Shown: one piece after another, positions 44,597 through 53,701 of the stretch
Layout: each line of letters begins with the position of its first letter
Position numbering within the stretch: position 1 is the first letter of the stretch
DNA from: CAWHYG01 sp963833505
GTDB taxonomy: Bacteria > Eisenbacteria > RBG-16-71-46 > CAIMUX01
Assembly: GCA_963833505.1 (NCBI GenBank)
Contig: CAWHYG010000006.1
Coordinates: forward strand, 310,001 to 374,000
DNA length: 64,000 bases
Direction: 5' to 3'
The notes under the pieces: model-generated
Seen by the model: the letters and a program-made list of their open reading frames with translations, nothing else
Databases searched by the model: none
Told to the model about the DNA's origin: nothing
Program-made: the position numbers and the translations under genes

Positions 44597-46320
44597 CAGC
44601 GGTCCAGCTCCCCGGCGATGATGTTGAGGCTGCCGAGGACGGCGATCGCGTCGGAGACCAGCCGGCCTTCGATCAGATGGGGATACCCCGAATAGATGTA
44701 GAAGCAGGGCGGCCGGACCTTGCATTTGTACGGCCGCATCCCGCCGTCCGAAACGACGTAGAACCCCAGCTCGCCGTTGGGAGACTCGGTCCAGTCGTAC
44801 ACGTCCCCGGCCGGAGGGCTGATCCCGTGCATGATCACCTTGAAGTGGTTGACCATCCCTTCGATGTTGCCATAGGTCTGGGTCTTGTCCGGCATCACCG
44901 CCAGCGGATGGTCGGCCCGGAAAGGCCCGGAAGGAAGCTGCTTGAGGGCCTGCTCCACGATCCTCGCGCTCTGCCGGATCTCCTCGAAGCGGATCATGAT
45001 CCGATCGTAGGTGTCGCCCCGCCAGCCGGTCGGGACGTCGAACTCGAACCGGTCATAGTGATAATACGGATCCTTCTTCCGGAGGTCGTACTCGAAACCG
45101 GTGGCGCGCAGGCAGGGCCCGGTGAAGCCGTAGCCGATGGCGTCGTCGGTCGAGATCTGCCCGACCCCGACCGACCGATCGATGAAGATCCGGTTCCGCG
45201 CGATCAGCTTCAGGGTGTCGTTGACGTGGGGCGCCACCTCCTTGAGCAGGGCCCGGCAGGCCGGGACGAAGTCCTGGGGCAGATCGGCCCAGAGGCCTCC
45301 GATCCGGGTGTAGGAGTTGGTCAAGCGGGCGCCGGTCACGCTCTCGATCAGGTTGTAGATCTTCTCCCGGAGGTTGAACAGGTACCAGTAGTTCGTGAGC
45401 GCTCCCAGGTCGACGAGATTGGCCGCGTTGCACACCAGATGGTCCATCATCCGGGAAAGCTCGGCCATGATGACGCGGATGTACTGGCAGCGTTCGGGCA
45501 CCTCGATCCCGCAGAGCGCCTCGACCGCCTTGGCGTAGCCGATGTTGTTGGAGATGGCGGAGCAGTAGTTCAACCGGTCGGTGTAGGGAATGACCTGGTT
45601 GTATTCATGGGTCTCGGCCGATTTCTCGAAGCCGCGATGCAGATAGCCGATCTCCGGAACGGCGTAGAGGATGGTCTCGCCGTCCAGCTCGACCAGGTTC
45701 CGGAGGGTGCCGTGGGACGCGGGATGGGACGGCCCCAGGTTCAACACCATGGTCTCGCCGGAGTCGAGGCCGGCGCGGCGTTCGGGATTCCGGCGGCGGC
45801 GGCGCTCGAGCTCGTCCATCAGATCGTCCGCCTCGGACAGCCAGTAGCCCCGGTAGATGTCGAAGTCCTTCCGCAGCGGATGGCCCTCGAACTCGCGGTG
45901 GTTCAGGATCCGCTTCAGGTTCGGATGGCCGTCGAAGATGATCCCGTACTGGTCGTAGACCTCCCGCTCGCCCCAGTTGGCCGCCGGCCAGAGCCCGGTC
46001 GCGGTGGGAACCCGCGGGGTCTCCTCCGGAACGGCCGCCTTCACCGCGACCCTCTGGTCGGTTTCGAGATTGTGCAGGAGGTAGAGCAGGTCGAAACGCT
46101 CCGTGTCGCGGAGATAGAGGCAGTCGATCGCGGTCACTTCGGAGAGCTGGTGCATCCGGAAGGCCGGGTCGCCGCGGAAGAACTTGAGAGTGTCCAGGAG
46201 GGCTTCGCGGCGGACACGCACGAGCGGGATCCTTCCGAGCGACCCTTCCTCGAGCATCCCGGCGCCGATCGCGGCTCGAAGCGGGGCGAAATCGCGCGTC
46301 GTGTCGACCGTGGCGGCCAT
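44596..46320 (-). CDS. nuoCD: NADH-quinone oxidoreductase fused subunit CD
   Basis: A natural fusion of the 30-kDa (NuoC) and 49-kDa (NuoD) subunits, 574 residues. Residues 1-185 are NuoC, ending RILNHREFEGHPLRKDFDI. NuoD follows (NLGPSHPASHGTLRNLVELDGE, GYLHRGFEKSAE, IPYTDRLNYCS, DDAIGYGFTGPCLRATG) and contains the quinone-site His and Tyr region. Fusion is known in E. coli and others. The ATG at 46320 is preceded by a GGAGGGG ribosome-binding site 6 nt upstream. The frame extends upstream through nuoB sequence, which is a shadow. Confidence 0.95.
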   Translation of the reverse strand: MAATVDTTRDFAPLRAAIGAGMLEEGSLGRIPLVRVRREALLDTLKFFRGDPAFRMHQLSEVTAIDCLYLRDTERFDLLYLLHNLETDQRVAVKAAVPEETPRVPTATGLWPAANWGEREVYDQYGIIFDGHPNLKRILNHREFEGHPLRKDFDIYRGYWLSEADDLMDELERRRRRNPERRAGLDSGETMVLNLGPSHPASHGTLRNLVELDGETILYAVPEIGYLHRGFEKSAETHEYNQVIPYTDRLNYCSAISNNIGYAKAVEALCGIEVPERCQYIRVIMAELSRMMDHLVCNAANLVDLGALTNYWYLFNLREKIYNLIESVTGARLTNSYTRIGGLWADLPQDFVPACRALLKEVAPHVNDTLKLIARNRIFIDRSVGVGQISTDDAIGYGFTGPCLRATGFEYDLRKKDPYYHYDRFEFDVPTGWRGDTYDRIMIRFEEIRQSARIVEQALKQLPSGPFRADHPLAVMPDKTQTYGNIEGMVNHFKVIMHGISPPAGDVYDWTESPNGELGFYVVSDGGMRPYKCKVRPPCFYIYSGYPHLIEGRLVSDAIAVLGSLNIIAGELDR

Positions 46321-46337
46321 CCCGATCCCATCCCCTC

Positions 46338-46838
46338 CTACAGCGCCGCTTTCCGGCTCGTGATCTGATTCTGCAGGTCGACCAGGGCCTGCAACAGCGC
46401 CTCCGGCCGGGGCGGGCAGCCGCCCACGTAGAGGTCGACCGGAACCACCTTGTCGATTCCCTGCAGCGTGCAGTAGTTGTCGTAGAACCCGCCGGAAGAG
46501 GCGCAGACTCCCATGGCGATGACCCAGCGGGGCTCGCACATCTGGTCGTAGATGCGCCGCAAAATCGGCGCCTGTTTGTAGGTGACCGTGCCCGCGACGA
46601 TCATGAGATCGGCCTGGCGCGGAGAGAACCGCACCAGCTCGGCTCCGAAACGGGCGAGATCAAAGACGCTCGAGACCACCGACATGAACTCGATGGCGCA
46701 GCAGGCCGTGCCGAACGGCATCGGCCAGAGGGAGTTCTTCCGCCCCCAATTCACGGCGTCGTCCAGACGGGTCAGGATGACGGCGTTCTCGAGCGGCCCG
46801 GTCTCGCGCGGCTCCACCCGCTTACGTTTCAGCGCCAA
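46338..46838 (-). CDS. nuoB: NADH-quinone oxidoreductase subunit B
   Basis: A 166-residue subunit holding the terminal 4Fe-4S cluster N2, which reduces quinone. The cysteine ligands are in GTACCAIEFM, MGVCASSGGFYD and GGCPPRPEAL. I chose the TTG at 46838 because AAAGGAG lies 7 nt upstream; it overlaps the end of nuoA by 10 nt. A GTG at 46817 is an alternative but has no good ribosome-binding site. Confidence 0.94.
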   Translation of the reverse strand: MALKRKRVEPRETGPLENAVILTRLDDAVNWGRKNSLWPMPFGTACCAIEFMSVVSSVFDLARFGAELVRFSPRQADLMIVAGTVTYKQAPILRRIYDQMCEPRWVIAMGVCASSGGFYDNYCTLQGIDKVVPVDLYVGGCPPRPEALLQALVDLQNQITSRKAAL

Positions 46839-47188
46839 TCCAGGGCTCCTTTCCGCCAGGCGTAGGCCAGTCCGATGACCAGCACGGCCAGGAAGATGAG
46901 CATCTCGACGAAGCCGAACCATCGCAGCTCGCGGAAGCGGACCGCCCACGGGAAGAGAAAGACCGCCTCGACATCAAACAGCAGGAACATCACCGCCACG
47001 AGGTAGAACTTGACCGGAAATCGCCGGTCCGGCCCGGTGCGCGGGAGAATGCCCGACTCATAGGGCGACAGCTTCTCCGGATCAGGATGCCGGGGACCGA
47101 GACGCGCGGAGATCAACATGAAGGCGGCCGGAATCAGGGCGGCCAGAAACAGTACGAAAACCAGCGGCTTGTAAGAGTACTCCAACAT
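46829..47188 (-). CDS. nuoA: NADH-quinone oxidoreductase subunit A
   Basis: A 119-residue membrane subunit with three helices, first gene of the complex I operon. Signatures: SPYESGI (cytoplasmic loop), RFPVKFYLVAVMFLLFDVEAVFLFPWAV with its membrane Asp/Glu. The ATG at 47188 gives the usual N-terminus (MLEYSYKPLVFVLF); the frame is open for 55 further codons upstream without family-like sequence. Confidence 0.94.
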   Translation of the reverse strand: MLEYSYKPLVFVLFLAALIPAAFMLISARLGPRHPDPEKLSPYESGILPRTGPDRRFPVKFYLVAVMFLLFDVEAVFLFPWAVRFRELRWFGFVEMLIFLAVLVIGLAYAWRKGALDWR

Positions 47189-47764
47189 CCGCCTCCAGGC
47201 TCTCGCGACCGCGATTCCCCGCGGCCCTGGCATGGACATGGACCGCCGGGAGCGACACCCAGACCGACCCCAAGAACCCTTTTCCCGGCAGCCGGTGTCG
47301 TAACCGGCATCCGCACCGGATGGAGTCGCCGCCGGCTTCCCTCGCCGGCTCACGCGACCCGCCAGACCTCCTACCCGATCTTCACGTGCCCCGCGTCATC
47401 CGCGGCCACGCGGACCCATGAGAAGAATTTCTCATGCGAACCCGCGGAGCGTACGCGGCCCCGGGAGGACGGGTCAACGACGAATCAAGATTCAATCGCG
47501 AGTCAAGCCGGTCCGCGGGATTCGGCCGCGCCGAGACCGGTGGTCCGGCTCCCGCGGCTCGGCCCCGAGACGCAACCGCTCACCCTGAGACGGCGGTCGA
47601 GCCTCGCCCGTTGCGATTTCGGCGATGAAAAGTCTCAAATCGAAACGGAGATGGATGGCTCCATCCCCGGCCACAAAATCGGAGACCACGCCCCGCGGGG
47701 CCTGATACCGTCCGGCAGGAGGCGCCATCCGCGCCGCAATCTCGGAGATGGGAGGAGCTGACCG
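47189..47764. other. Divergent regulatory region upstream of the complex I operon
   Basis: A 576-nt gap between nuoA (minus) and an aldo/keto reductase (plus). No gene is convincing. It holds a 20-nt palindrome at 47417-47436, described separately. I found no pair of good -35 and -10 hexamers for either gene. Confidence 0.5.
47417..47436. promoter_or_regulatory. 20-nt palindrome, candidate operator
   Basis: CATGAGAAGAATTTCTCATG has perfect 8-nt inverted arms (CATGAGAA/TTCTCATG) around GAAT. It is markedly more AT-rich than its surroundings and lies 229 nt upstream of nuoA and 329 nt upstream of the reductase. The form fits a dimeric regulator site; no T-run follows, so a terminator is less likely. 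Confidence 0.5.
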
Positions 47765-48763
47765 ATGAACTACACGCGCCTCGGCGGGACCGGCCTCACC
47801 GTCTCCCGCCTTGCTCTCGGCTGCATGAGCTACGGCGACCAGGCGTGGCGGCCCTGGGTCCTGGGCGAAGACACGGCCCGAGCCCATATCCGGCTGGCTC
47901 TCGAGCACGGAATCAACTTCTTCGACACCGCGGACGGGTACTCGCTCGGGCGGAGCGAGGAGCTGACCGGCCGCCTGCTGCGCGAGATGGCCCCGCGGGA
48001 CGACTACGTCCTCGCCACGAAGGTGTTCTTTCCGTTCGGCCCCAAGCCGAATCGAGGCGGGCTCTCGCGCAAGCACGTTCTGGCCGGGTGCAACGATTCG
48101 CTGCGGCGGCTGGGCGTCGACTACATCGACCTCTACCAGATCCACCGCTTCGATCCGAACACCCCGATCGAGGAGACCCTGTCGGCGTTGAATCGTCTGG
48201 TCGAAGACGGCAAGGTCCGATACCTGGGCGCCAGCAGCATGGCTGCGTGGCAGTTCGCCAAGGCCCTGTCGATCTCGGAGGCGCGAGGCTGGCATCGCTT
48301 CGTCTCCATGCAGAATCACTACAACCTCGCCTACCGGGAAGAGGAGCGGGAGATGATTCCGCTCTGCCGGGAAGAGGGCGTGGGGATCATCCCGTGGAGT
48401 CCGCTGGCGCGGGGGTTCCTGACCGGCAGCCGCACCCGGGAGACGCCCCGGAAGACCACGCGGGCAGAGTCCGATCCATTCGCCGACGACATGTACTTCG
48501 CGGAGGAGGATTTTCGCGTGCTCGACGCGCTTCTCGAGGTGAGCCGCGGCCGCGGCGTTCCTCCGGCTAGGGTCGCGATGGCCTGGCTGCTCTCGGTGCC
48601 GGGGGTGACGGCGCCGATCCTGGGCGCGACGAAGGACGAGCACATCCGGGACGCGGTAGCGGCCGTGGACCTCGATTTGAGCGCGGAGGAGATCGCGCGG
48701 CTCGAAGCGCCCTATGTTCCCCATCGGATCCTGGGCCATTCCCAGCCCGGTCCGCGTCGCTGA
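47765..48763 (+). CDS. Aldo/keto reductase
   Basis: A 332-residue TIM-barrel oxidoreductase using NADPH. The catalytic tetrad is visible: Asp and Tyr in FFDTADGYSLGRSEE, Lys in LATKVFFPFG, His in YQIHRFDPNTP. The cofactor region IPWSPLARGFLTG is conserved. It resembles the YghZ/Gfo.idh-like AKR subgroup. A GGAGGAG ribosome-binding site precedes the ATG. The physiological substrate is unknown. It converges with the dienelactone hydrolase gene. Confidence 0.92.
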   Translation: MNYTRLGGTGLTVSRLALGCMSYGDQAWRPWVLGEDTARAHIRLALEHGINFFDTADGYSLGRSEELTGRLLREMAPRDDYVLATKVFFPFGPKPNRGGLSRKHVLAGCNDSLRRLGVDYIDLYQIHRFDPNTPIEETLSALNRLVEDGKVRYLGASSMAAWQFAKALSISEARGWHRFVSMQNHYNLAYREEEREMIPLCREEGVGIIPWSPLARGFLTGSRTRETPRKTTRAESDPFADDMYFAEEDFRVLDALLEVSRGRGVPPARVAMAWLLSVPGVTAPILGATKDEHIRDAVAAVDLDLSAEEIARLEAPYVPHRILGHSQPGPRR

Positions 48764-48815
48764 GACCCGGACGGCCGCGCGCCGCCTGGGGCGCAGTCGT
48801 TCCGAGCATCCATGC

Positions 48816-49553
48816 CTACAACGTCTCGGCGAGCAGCTCCTTGAGCCTCCCGAAGGCGCGTTCGGCCTCTGGCTCGTTGTAGGCGGCGCTGTCCGGCACG
48901 GTCCACCCGTGGCGCGCGCCCTGGTAAACCTCGCTCTCAAACCGGCCGCCCCACGCTTCCAGCTCCGATTCAAGGCCGCGGATGGCCTCTTCCGGCATGC
49001 TCCGGTCCTCGAACGCGTGACCGAAGTAGAGCCTGGCCCGGACCCGCGGCAGCAGGCGATGCGGGCTGTCGGCGGCGGCGGTGTAGAGGTTGCCTCCGTG
49101 GAACGAGGCCATCGCGGCGACCTTGTCGGGTCGGGCCGCCGCGATCCTCAAGGCCAGGCCGCCGGTGAAGCAGAAGCCCACGACGCCGATGGAGCCGGGA
49201 CCGACGGAATCGAGGCCGGCGAGAAAGCCCACGTAGGACTCGGCGTCGCGCTCGACGGCATCCGGCGTCAGCGGTCCGGTCAGCTCGGCCATCCGCTTCA
49301 TGGACCGTTCATCCCCCATCGCCAGGGGAAAATCGAAGACCGGCGGTCTTCCGGTCCGATAGAACACGTTCGGCAGGAGCACGGTGTATCCCTCCGAGGC
49401 CAGCCGCGCGGCCATCCCACGATTGGCCGGACGGACCCCTCGAATGTCGGCCAGGTGGATGACCCCCGGACGGTTCGGGGCATCGTCCGAACGAATGAGA
49501 ACGGCATCGCAGCTTCCATCCGGCATGGGGATCCGGACCTCTTCCTCGATCAT
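48816..49553 (-). CDS. Dienelactone hydrolase family protein
   Basis: A 245-residue alpha/beta hydrolase. The nucleophile is the Cys of GFCFTGG, the acid is the Asp of HAFEDRSMP and the base is the His of QGARHGW, as in dienelactone hydrolases. The start at 49553 is preceded by GAGGAGG. DLH enzymes open lactone rings in catabolism of aromatics, but family members act on many esters and the substrate here is unknown. It is divergent from acs across a 251-nt gap. Confidence 0.9.
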   Translation of the reverse strand: MIEEEVRIPMPDGSCDAVLIRSDDAPNRPGVIHLADIRGVRPANRGMAARLASEGYTVLLPNVFYRTGRPPVFDFPLAMGDERSMKRMAELTGPLTPDAVERDAESYVGFLAGLDSVGPGSIGVVGFCFTGGLALRIAAARPDKVAAMASFHGGNLYTAAADSPHRLLPRVRARLYFGHAFEDRSMPEEAIRGLESELEAWGGRFESEVYQGARHGWTVPDSAAYNEPEAERAFGRLKELLAETL

Positions 49554-49804
49554 CGAGTCCTCCTCACGTCCCTGTTTCCTGCGGAGCGCAATCACTGGCG
49601 AAACACGCGACCCGGCCCGCTCATGAGCCGGAGCGACCGCGCCATCCTGAAGTATGTCGAGCCACGGGGGGACACGCAACGCGTCGTCATCGGCCCGCGC
49701 GGAGCCGGCGCCGATGAATCCTGCGAACTGAGATCGCCGGTATGTTAATGTGATCCGTTGATCTCCACCGTCCGCCGACCGAGACCTCAACCGCCGGAGG
49801 AGCC

Positions 49805-51774
49805 ATGACCGAATCCCGCGACCCCATCCGGACCGATCTCGATGTCCTCCTGGAAGAGAAGCGCGTCTTCCCGCCGCCCGCCTCCTTCCGGGACCTGGCC
49901 GTCGTGCGCGACGATTCCATCTATGCCGAGGCCGAGCGCGATCCCGAAGCCTTCTGGGCCAGGCAGGCGGCGGAGCTCGAGTGGATGCGGCGGTGGGACC
50001 GCGTGCTCGAGTGGAATCCTCCTTTCGCCCGGTGGTTTCCCGGGGGCAGGTTGAACGCCACGGTGAGCTGTCTGGATCGCCATCTCGACGGCCCCCGGCG
50101 CAACAAGGCCGCGCTCATCTGGGAGGGGGAGCCGTACGGCGACCGGCAGACCTGGACCTATTTCGACCTTTACCGGCAGGTGAACAAGTTCGCCAACGTG
50201 CTGAAGAGCCTCGGGGTCGAGAAAGGGGACCGCGTCGCCATCTACCTGCCGCTGATCCCCGAGGCGGTGGTGGCCATGCTCGGCTGCGCGCGGATCGGCG
50301 CCGTCCACAGCGTCGTTTTCGGCGGCTTCTCCTCCGAAGCTCTCCGCGATCGGATCCAGGACGCCGAAGCCAAGGTGCTGGTCACGGCCGACGGCGGATT
50401 TCGCCGCGGGAATCTCCTTCCGCTCAAGCATGACGCCGACTACGCCCTGCGCGAGACCCCGTCGATCAAGCACGTCATCATCGTCCAGCGCGGGGATTTC
50501 CCGTTGCGCGTCCGGGAAGGCCGGGATCATTGGTACCACCGCCTGATGCAGGACGCGCCCGCCTGGTGCGAGCCCTGTCCGATGGAGTCGGAAGATCCCC
50601 TCTTCATCCTCTACACCTCCGGAACGACGGGGAAACCGAAAGGCATCGTCCACGGCACCGGCGGCTACCTGACGGGAGTGGCTGCGACCACCAAGTGGGT
50701 CTTCGATCTCCGGGAAGAGGACGTCTACTGGTGCACCGCCGACATCGGCTGGGTCACCGGCCATTCCTACGTCGTCTACGGTCCGCTCGCCGCCGGAGCC
50801 ACCATCATCCTGTACGAGGGCGCGCCCGACTGGCCGGATCGCGAACGGGTCTGGCAGATCTGCGAGCATCACGGCGTCAGCGTGTTCTACACCGCTCCGA
50901 CCGCCATCCGCGCGTTCATGAAATGGGGCCCGCAGCATCCGAAGGGGCATGATCTCTCGCGGCTGCGGCTCCTCGGCACGGTGGGCGAGCCGATCAATCC
51001 CGAAGCCTGGACCTGGTTCCACGAACAGATCGGAGGGGGCCGGTGCCCCATCGTGGACACGTGGTGGCAGACCGAAACGGGCCAGATCATGATCTCTCCC
51101 CTGCCCGGCGTGACGACCACCAAGCCCGGTTCCGCCACCCGGCCGCTTCCCGGAATCGACGCCTGCATCCTGAACGCGGCAGGACAGACGATCGAGGTGG
51201 GAGGCGGTTTTCTCGCGATCCGCCAACCGTGGCCGGCCATGACGCTCGGCATTCGGAAGGACCCGGATCGCTACCTCGAGACCTACTGAGCAAGTGGGAT
51301 CGGCAGACCTACTTCCCCGGAGACGGGGCCCGCCGCGACGCGGATGGCTACTTCTGGATCCTGGGCCGCGTCGACGACGTGATGAACGTGGCCGGCCATC
51401 GCATCGGAACGATGGAGGTCGAGTCGGCGCTCGTCGATCACGCGGCGGTGGCGGAAGCCGCGGTGGTGGGGATCCCGCACGAGCTCAAAGGCACGGCCAT
51501 CGTCGCGTTCGTCACCCTGAAGGAGGGCCGGCAGCATTCCCTCGAATTCGCCTCCGAGCTCAAGGAGCACGTCACGAACAAGATCGGCGCGCTGGCCCGC
51601 CCGGAGCAGGTCCTGTTCGTGTCCGATCTTCCCAAGACGCGCTCGGGAAAGATCATGAGGCGGCTCTTGCGCGACATCGCCCGGGGCAACGTCCTCGGAG
51701 ACACGACGACCCTGGCGGATCCGGAGGGAATCGAATCGCTGAAGAAGCGGTACGAGGAAGAATACGGCGGGTGA
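49805..51774 (+). CDS. acs: Acetyl-CoA synthetase, interrupted by a one-base deletion
   Basis: The enzyme activates acetate to acetyl-CoA through acetyl-AMP. The first frame carries the N-terminal domain: LFILYTSGTTGKPKGIVHGT (P-loop), DTWWQTETGQIMISPLPG, up to RYLETY at 51286, where a TGA stops it. The next frame continues SKWDRQTYFPGDGARRDADG, the hinge GRVDDVMNVAGHRIGT and the catalytic Lys of TRSGKIMRR, ending at 51774. One missing G after 51288 (TGAGC for TGGAGC) restores YLETYWSKWDRQ and a 656-residue protein, the normal size. GGAGGAG precedes the ATG. An assembly error is likely but a real loss cannot be excluded. Confidence 0.92.
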
Positions 51775-51880
51775 CGTCGCATCCGAGCCTTGAGCCGCCG
51801 GCGATCCTCCGTGACAATGGGATGGCAGGGGCGGCAGCCACTCGCCGTTCCATTCTCTCCGGAATGCAGGGGATGCGGGG

Positions 51881-53701
51881 ATGCGACACGACGCCATCGC
51901 GGTCATCGACTTTGGAGGGCAGTACGCCCATCTGATCGCCACCAAGGTGCGCCGGGCGCGGGTGCTGGCCGAGATCCTCCAGCCCGAAGATCCGACCGAC
52001 CTGTTCCGGCGCTACCGGGGCATCATCATCTCCGGCAGCCCCTCCCTGTCTTCCCAGGGGGAAGACTCCGCCTACAACCAGGAGATCTTCGAACTACCGA
52101 TTCCGATCCTCGGGTTCTGCTTCGGGCATCAGGAGATCGCGAAGCGCTACGGAGGCCGCGTGGTGCACGGCGGCCGGGAATGGGGAAAGGCGAACCTCCG
52201 CATCGTCCGCGACCATCCCCTCTTCCGCGGGATCTCCGGAGTCCAGCAGGTCTTCCAGAGCCATTTTGATTCGGTGGAGGCGCTGGGCGACGGCTTCGAG
52301 GAATACGGCTACACCTTCCTCACGGACGAGAACGAAGCGCACCATCACGCCGCCATCGGATCGGATCGGCTCCGCCGCTATGGGCTGCAGTTCCATCCCG
52401 AGGTCGATGACACCGTCTGCGGGCAGCAGATCATCCGGAACTTCGTCCTCGAGATCTGCGGCTGCGCCCCGACCTGGACGATGGAGACCTTCCTGGAAGA
52501 GGAGATCGAACGGATCCGGCGCCAGGTCGGCGAACGTTCCGTCTTCCTGCTCGCCTCCGGCGGCGTGGATTCGACCGTGGCCGCCCGGATCCTGGGGATG
52601 GCGCTGGGCCCGGAACGCGTGCATCTCCTCCACATCGACAACGGCCTCATGCGGAAGGACGAGAGCCGGCAGGTGCTGGAGACCTTCCGGGACCTGGGGC
52701 TCGACCGGAATCTCCACTTCGTGGATGCCTCGGATGACTTCCTGGGCGCCCTCGAAGACGCGGTCGAACCGGAGGTCAAACGCCGGATCATCGGCGACAC
52801 GTTCATCCGGGTGTTTCAGCGCGAAGCGGAACGGCTCGGAATCGAAGGGCATCTGCTCGGGCAGGGCACGATCTACCCCGACACGATCGAGACCGGGGGC
52901 ACCCGGCGCGCCGACACGATCAAGACCCACCACAACCGCGTCCCGATCATCGACCGGATGGTGCGGGAGGGCAAGGTGGTCGAGCCGCTGGCCGAGTTGT
53001 ACAAGGTCGAGGTCCGCGAGCTGGGAGAACGGCTGGGAATCCCCCATCCCGTGCTCTGGCGGCATCCGTTCCCCGGCCCCGGGCTGGGCGTGCGCCTGCT
53101 CTGCTCCGACGGACGGGACGCGGCGCGCGACGTCGCGGAGCTGGCGCCTCCGGTCACCGCCGTCGCCCGCGAGTTCGGGTTGGAAGCGGCGGTCCTGCCC
53201 GTCCGCTCGGTCGGAGTGAAAGCCGACCTTCGCTCCTATGAGCGGCCGGTGATGCTTCATGGCGCCCAGCCCTTCGAACGGGTGGTCGAGGCGGCGGGAG
53301 AGATCCTGAAGAAGTCGTCCGGCGTGAACCGCTGCATTTGGAATCTCGGCTCAAGGGCGCCGGAGAGCGTGACACCCCTGGCCGCCAAGGTGACGCGGGG
53401 CCGTCTGGACCTGCTGCGCGAGGCCGACCACCTGGTCATGGAAGGGCTGTGCCGCCATCGCGTCTATGACGAGATCTGGCAGTGCCCCACCGTGCTGGTT
53501 CCGCTCGAGATCGACGGGCGGGGTCGCGAGCTCGTGGTGGTGCGCCCGGTCCTGTCGGAACGGGCCATGACGGCGCTGCCGGCGCCGCTGCCCGCCGCGC
53601 TCATCCGCGAGCTGGCACTTGCCATCCCGGCGCTGCCCGGCGTCTCCGGGCTCGCTCTGGACGTCACCTCGAAGCCTCCCGGGACGATCGAGTGGGAGTG
53701 A
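51881..53701 (+). CDS. guaA: GMP synthase (glutamine-hydrolysing), long form
   Basis: Converts XMP to GMP using ATP and glutamine. The 606-residue protein has a class I glutamine amidotransferase domain (nucleophile Cys in GFCFGHQE, His/Glu in LQFHPEVDDT), an ATP-pyrophosphatase domain (LLASGGVDSTVA), and GQGTIYPDTIE. The C-terminal dimerisation domain is about 80 residues longer than in E. coli (525 residues) and resembles the eukaryotic enzyme: LPVRSVGVKADLRSYERPV and a final DVTSKPPGTIEWE. The stop overlaps the start of the next gene (GTGA). Confidence 0.94.
   Translation: MRHDAIAVIDFGGQYAHLIATKVRRARVLAEILQPEDPTDLFRRYRGIIISGSPSLSSQGEDSAYNQEIFELPIPILGFCFGHQEIAKRYGGRVVHGGREWGKANLRIVRDHPLFRGISGVQQVFQSHFDSVEALGDGFEEYGYTFLTDENEAHHHAAIGSDRLRRYGLQFHPEVDDTVCGQQIIRNFVLEICGCAPTWTMETFLEEEIERIRRQVGERSVFLLASGGVDSTVAARILGMALGPERVHLLHIDNGLMRKDESRQVLETFRDLGLDRNLHFVDASDDFLGALEDAVEPEVKRRIIGDTFIRVFQREAERLGIEGHLLGQGTIYPDTIETGGTRRADTIKTHHNRVPIIDRMVREGKVVEPLAELYKVEVRELGERLGIPHPVLWRHPFPGPGLGVRLLCSDGRDAARDVAELAPPVTAVAREFGLEAAVLPVRSVGVKADLRSYERPVMLHGAQPFERVVEAAGEILKKSSGVNRCIWNLGSRAPESVTPLAAKVTRGRLDLLREADHLVMEGLCRHRVYDEIWQCPTVLVPLEIDGRGRELVVVRPVLSERAMTALPAPLPAALIRELALAIPALPGVSGLALDVTSKPPGTIEWE

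Noticed and set aside
44677..46368. 563-codon open frame on the plus strand
   Set aside because: It is antisense to nuoCD and shows no domain.
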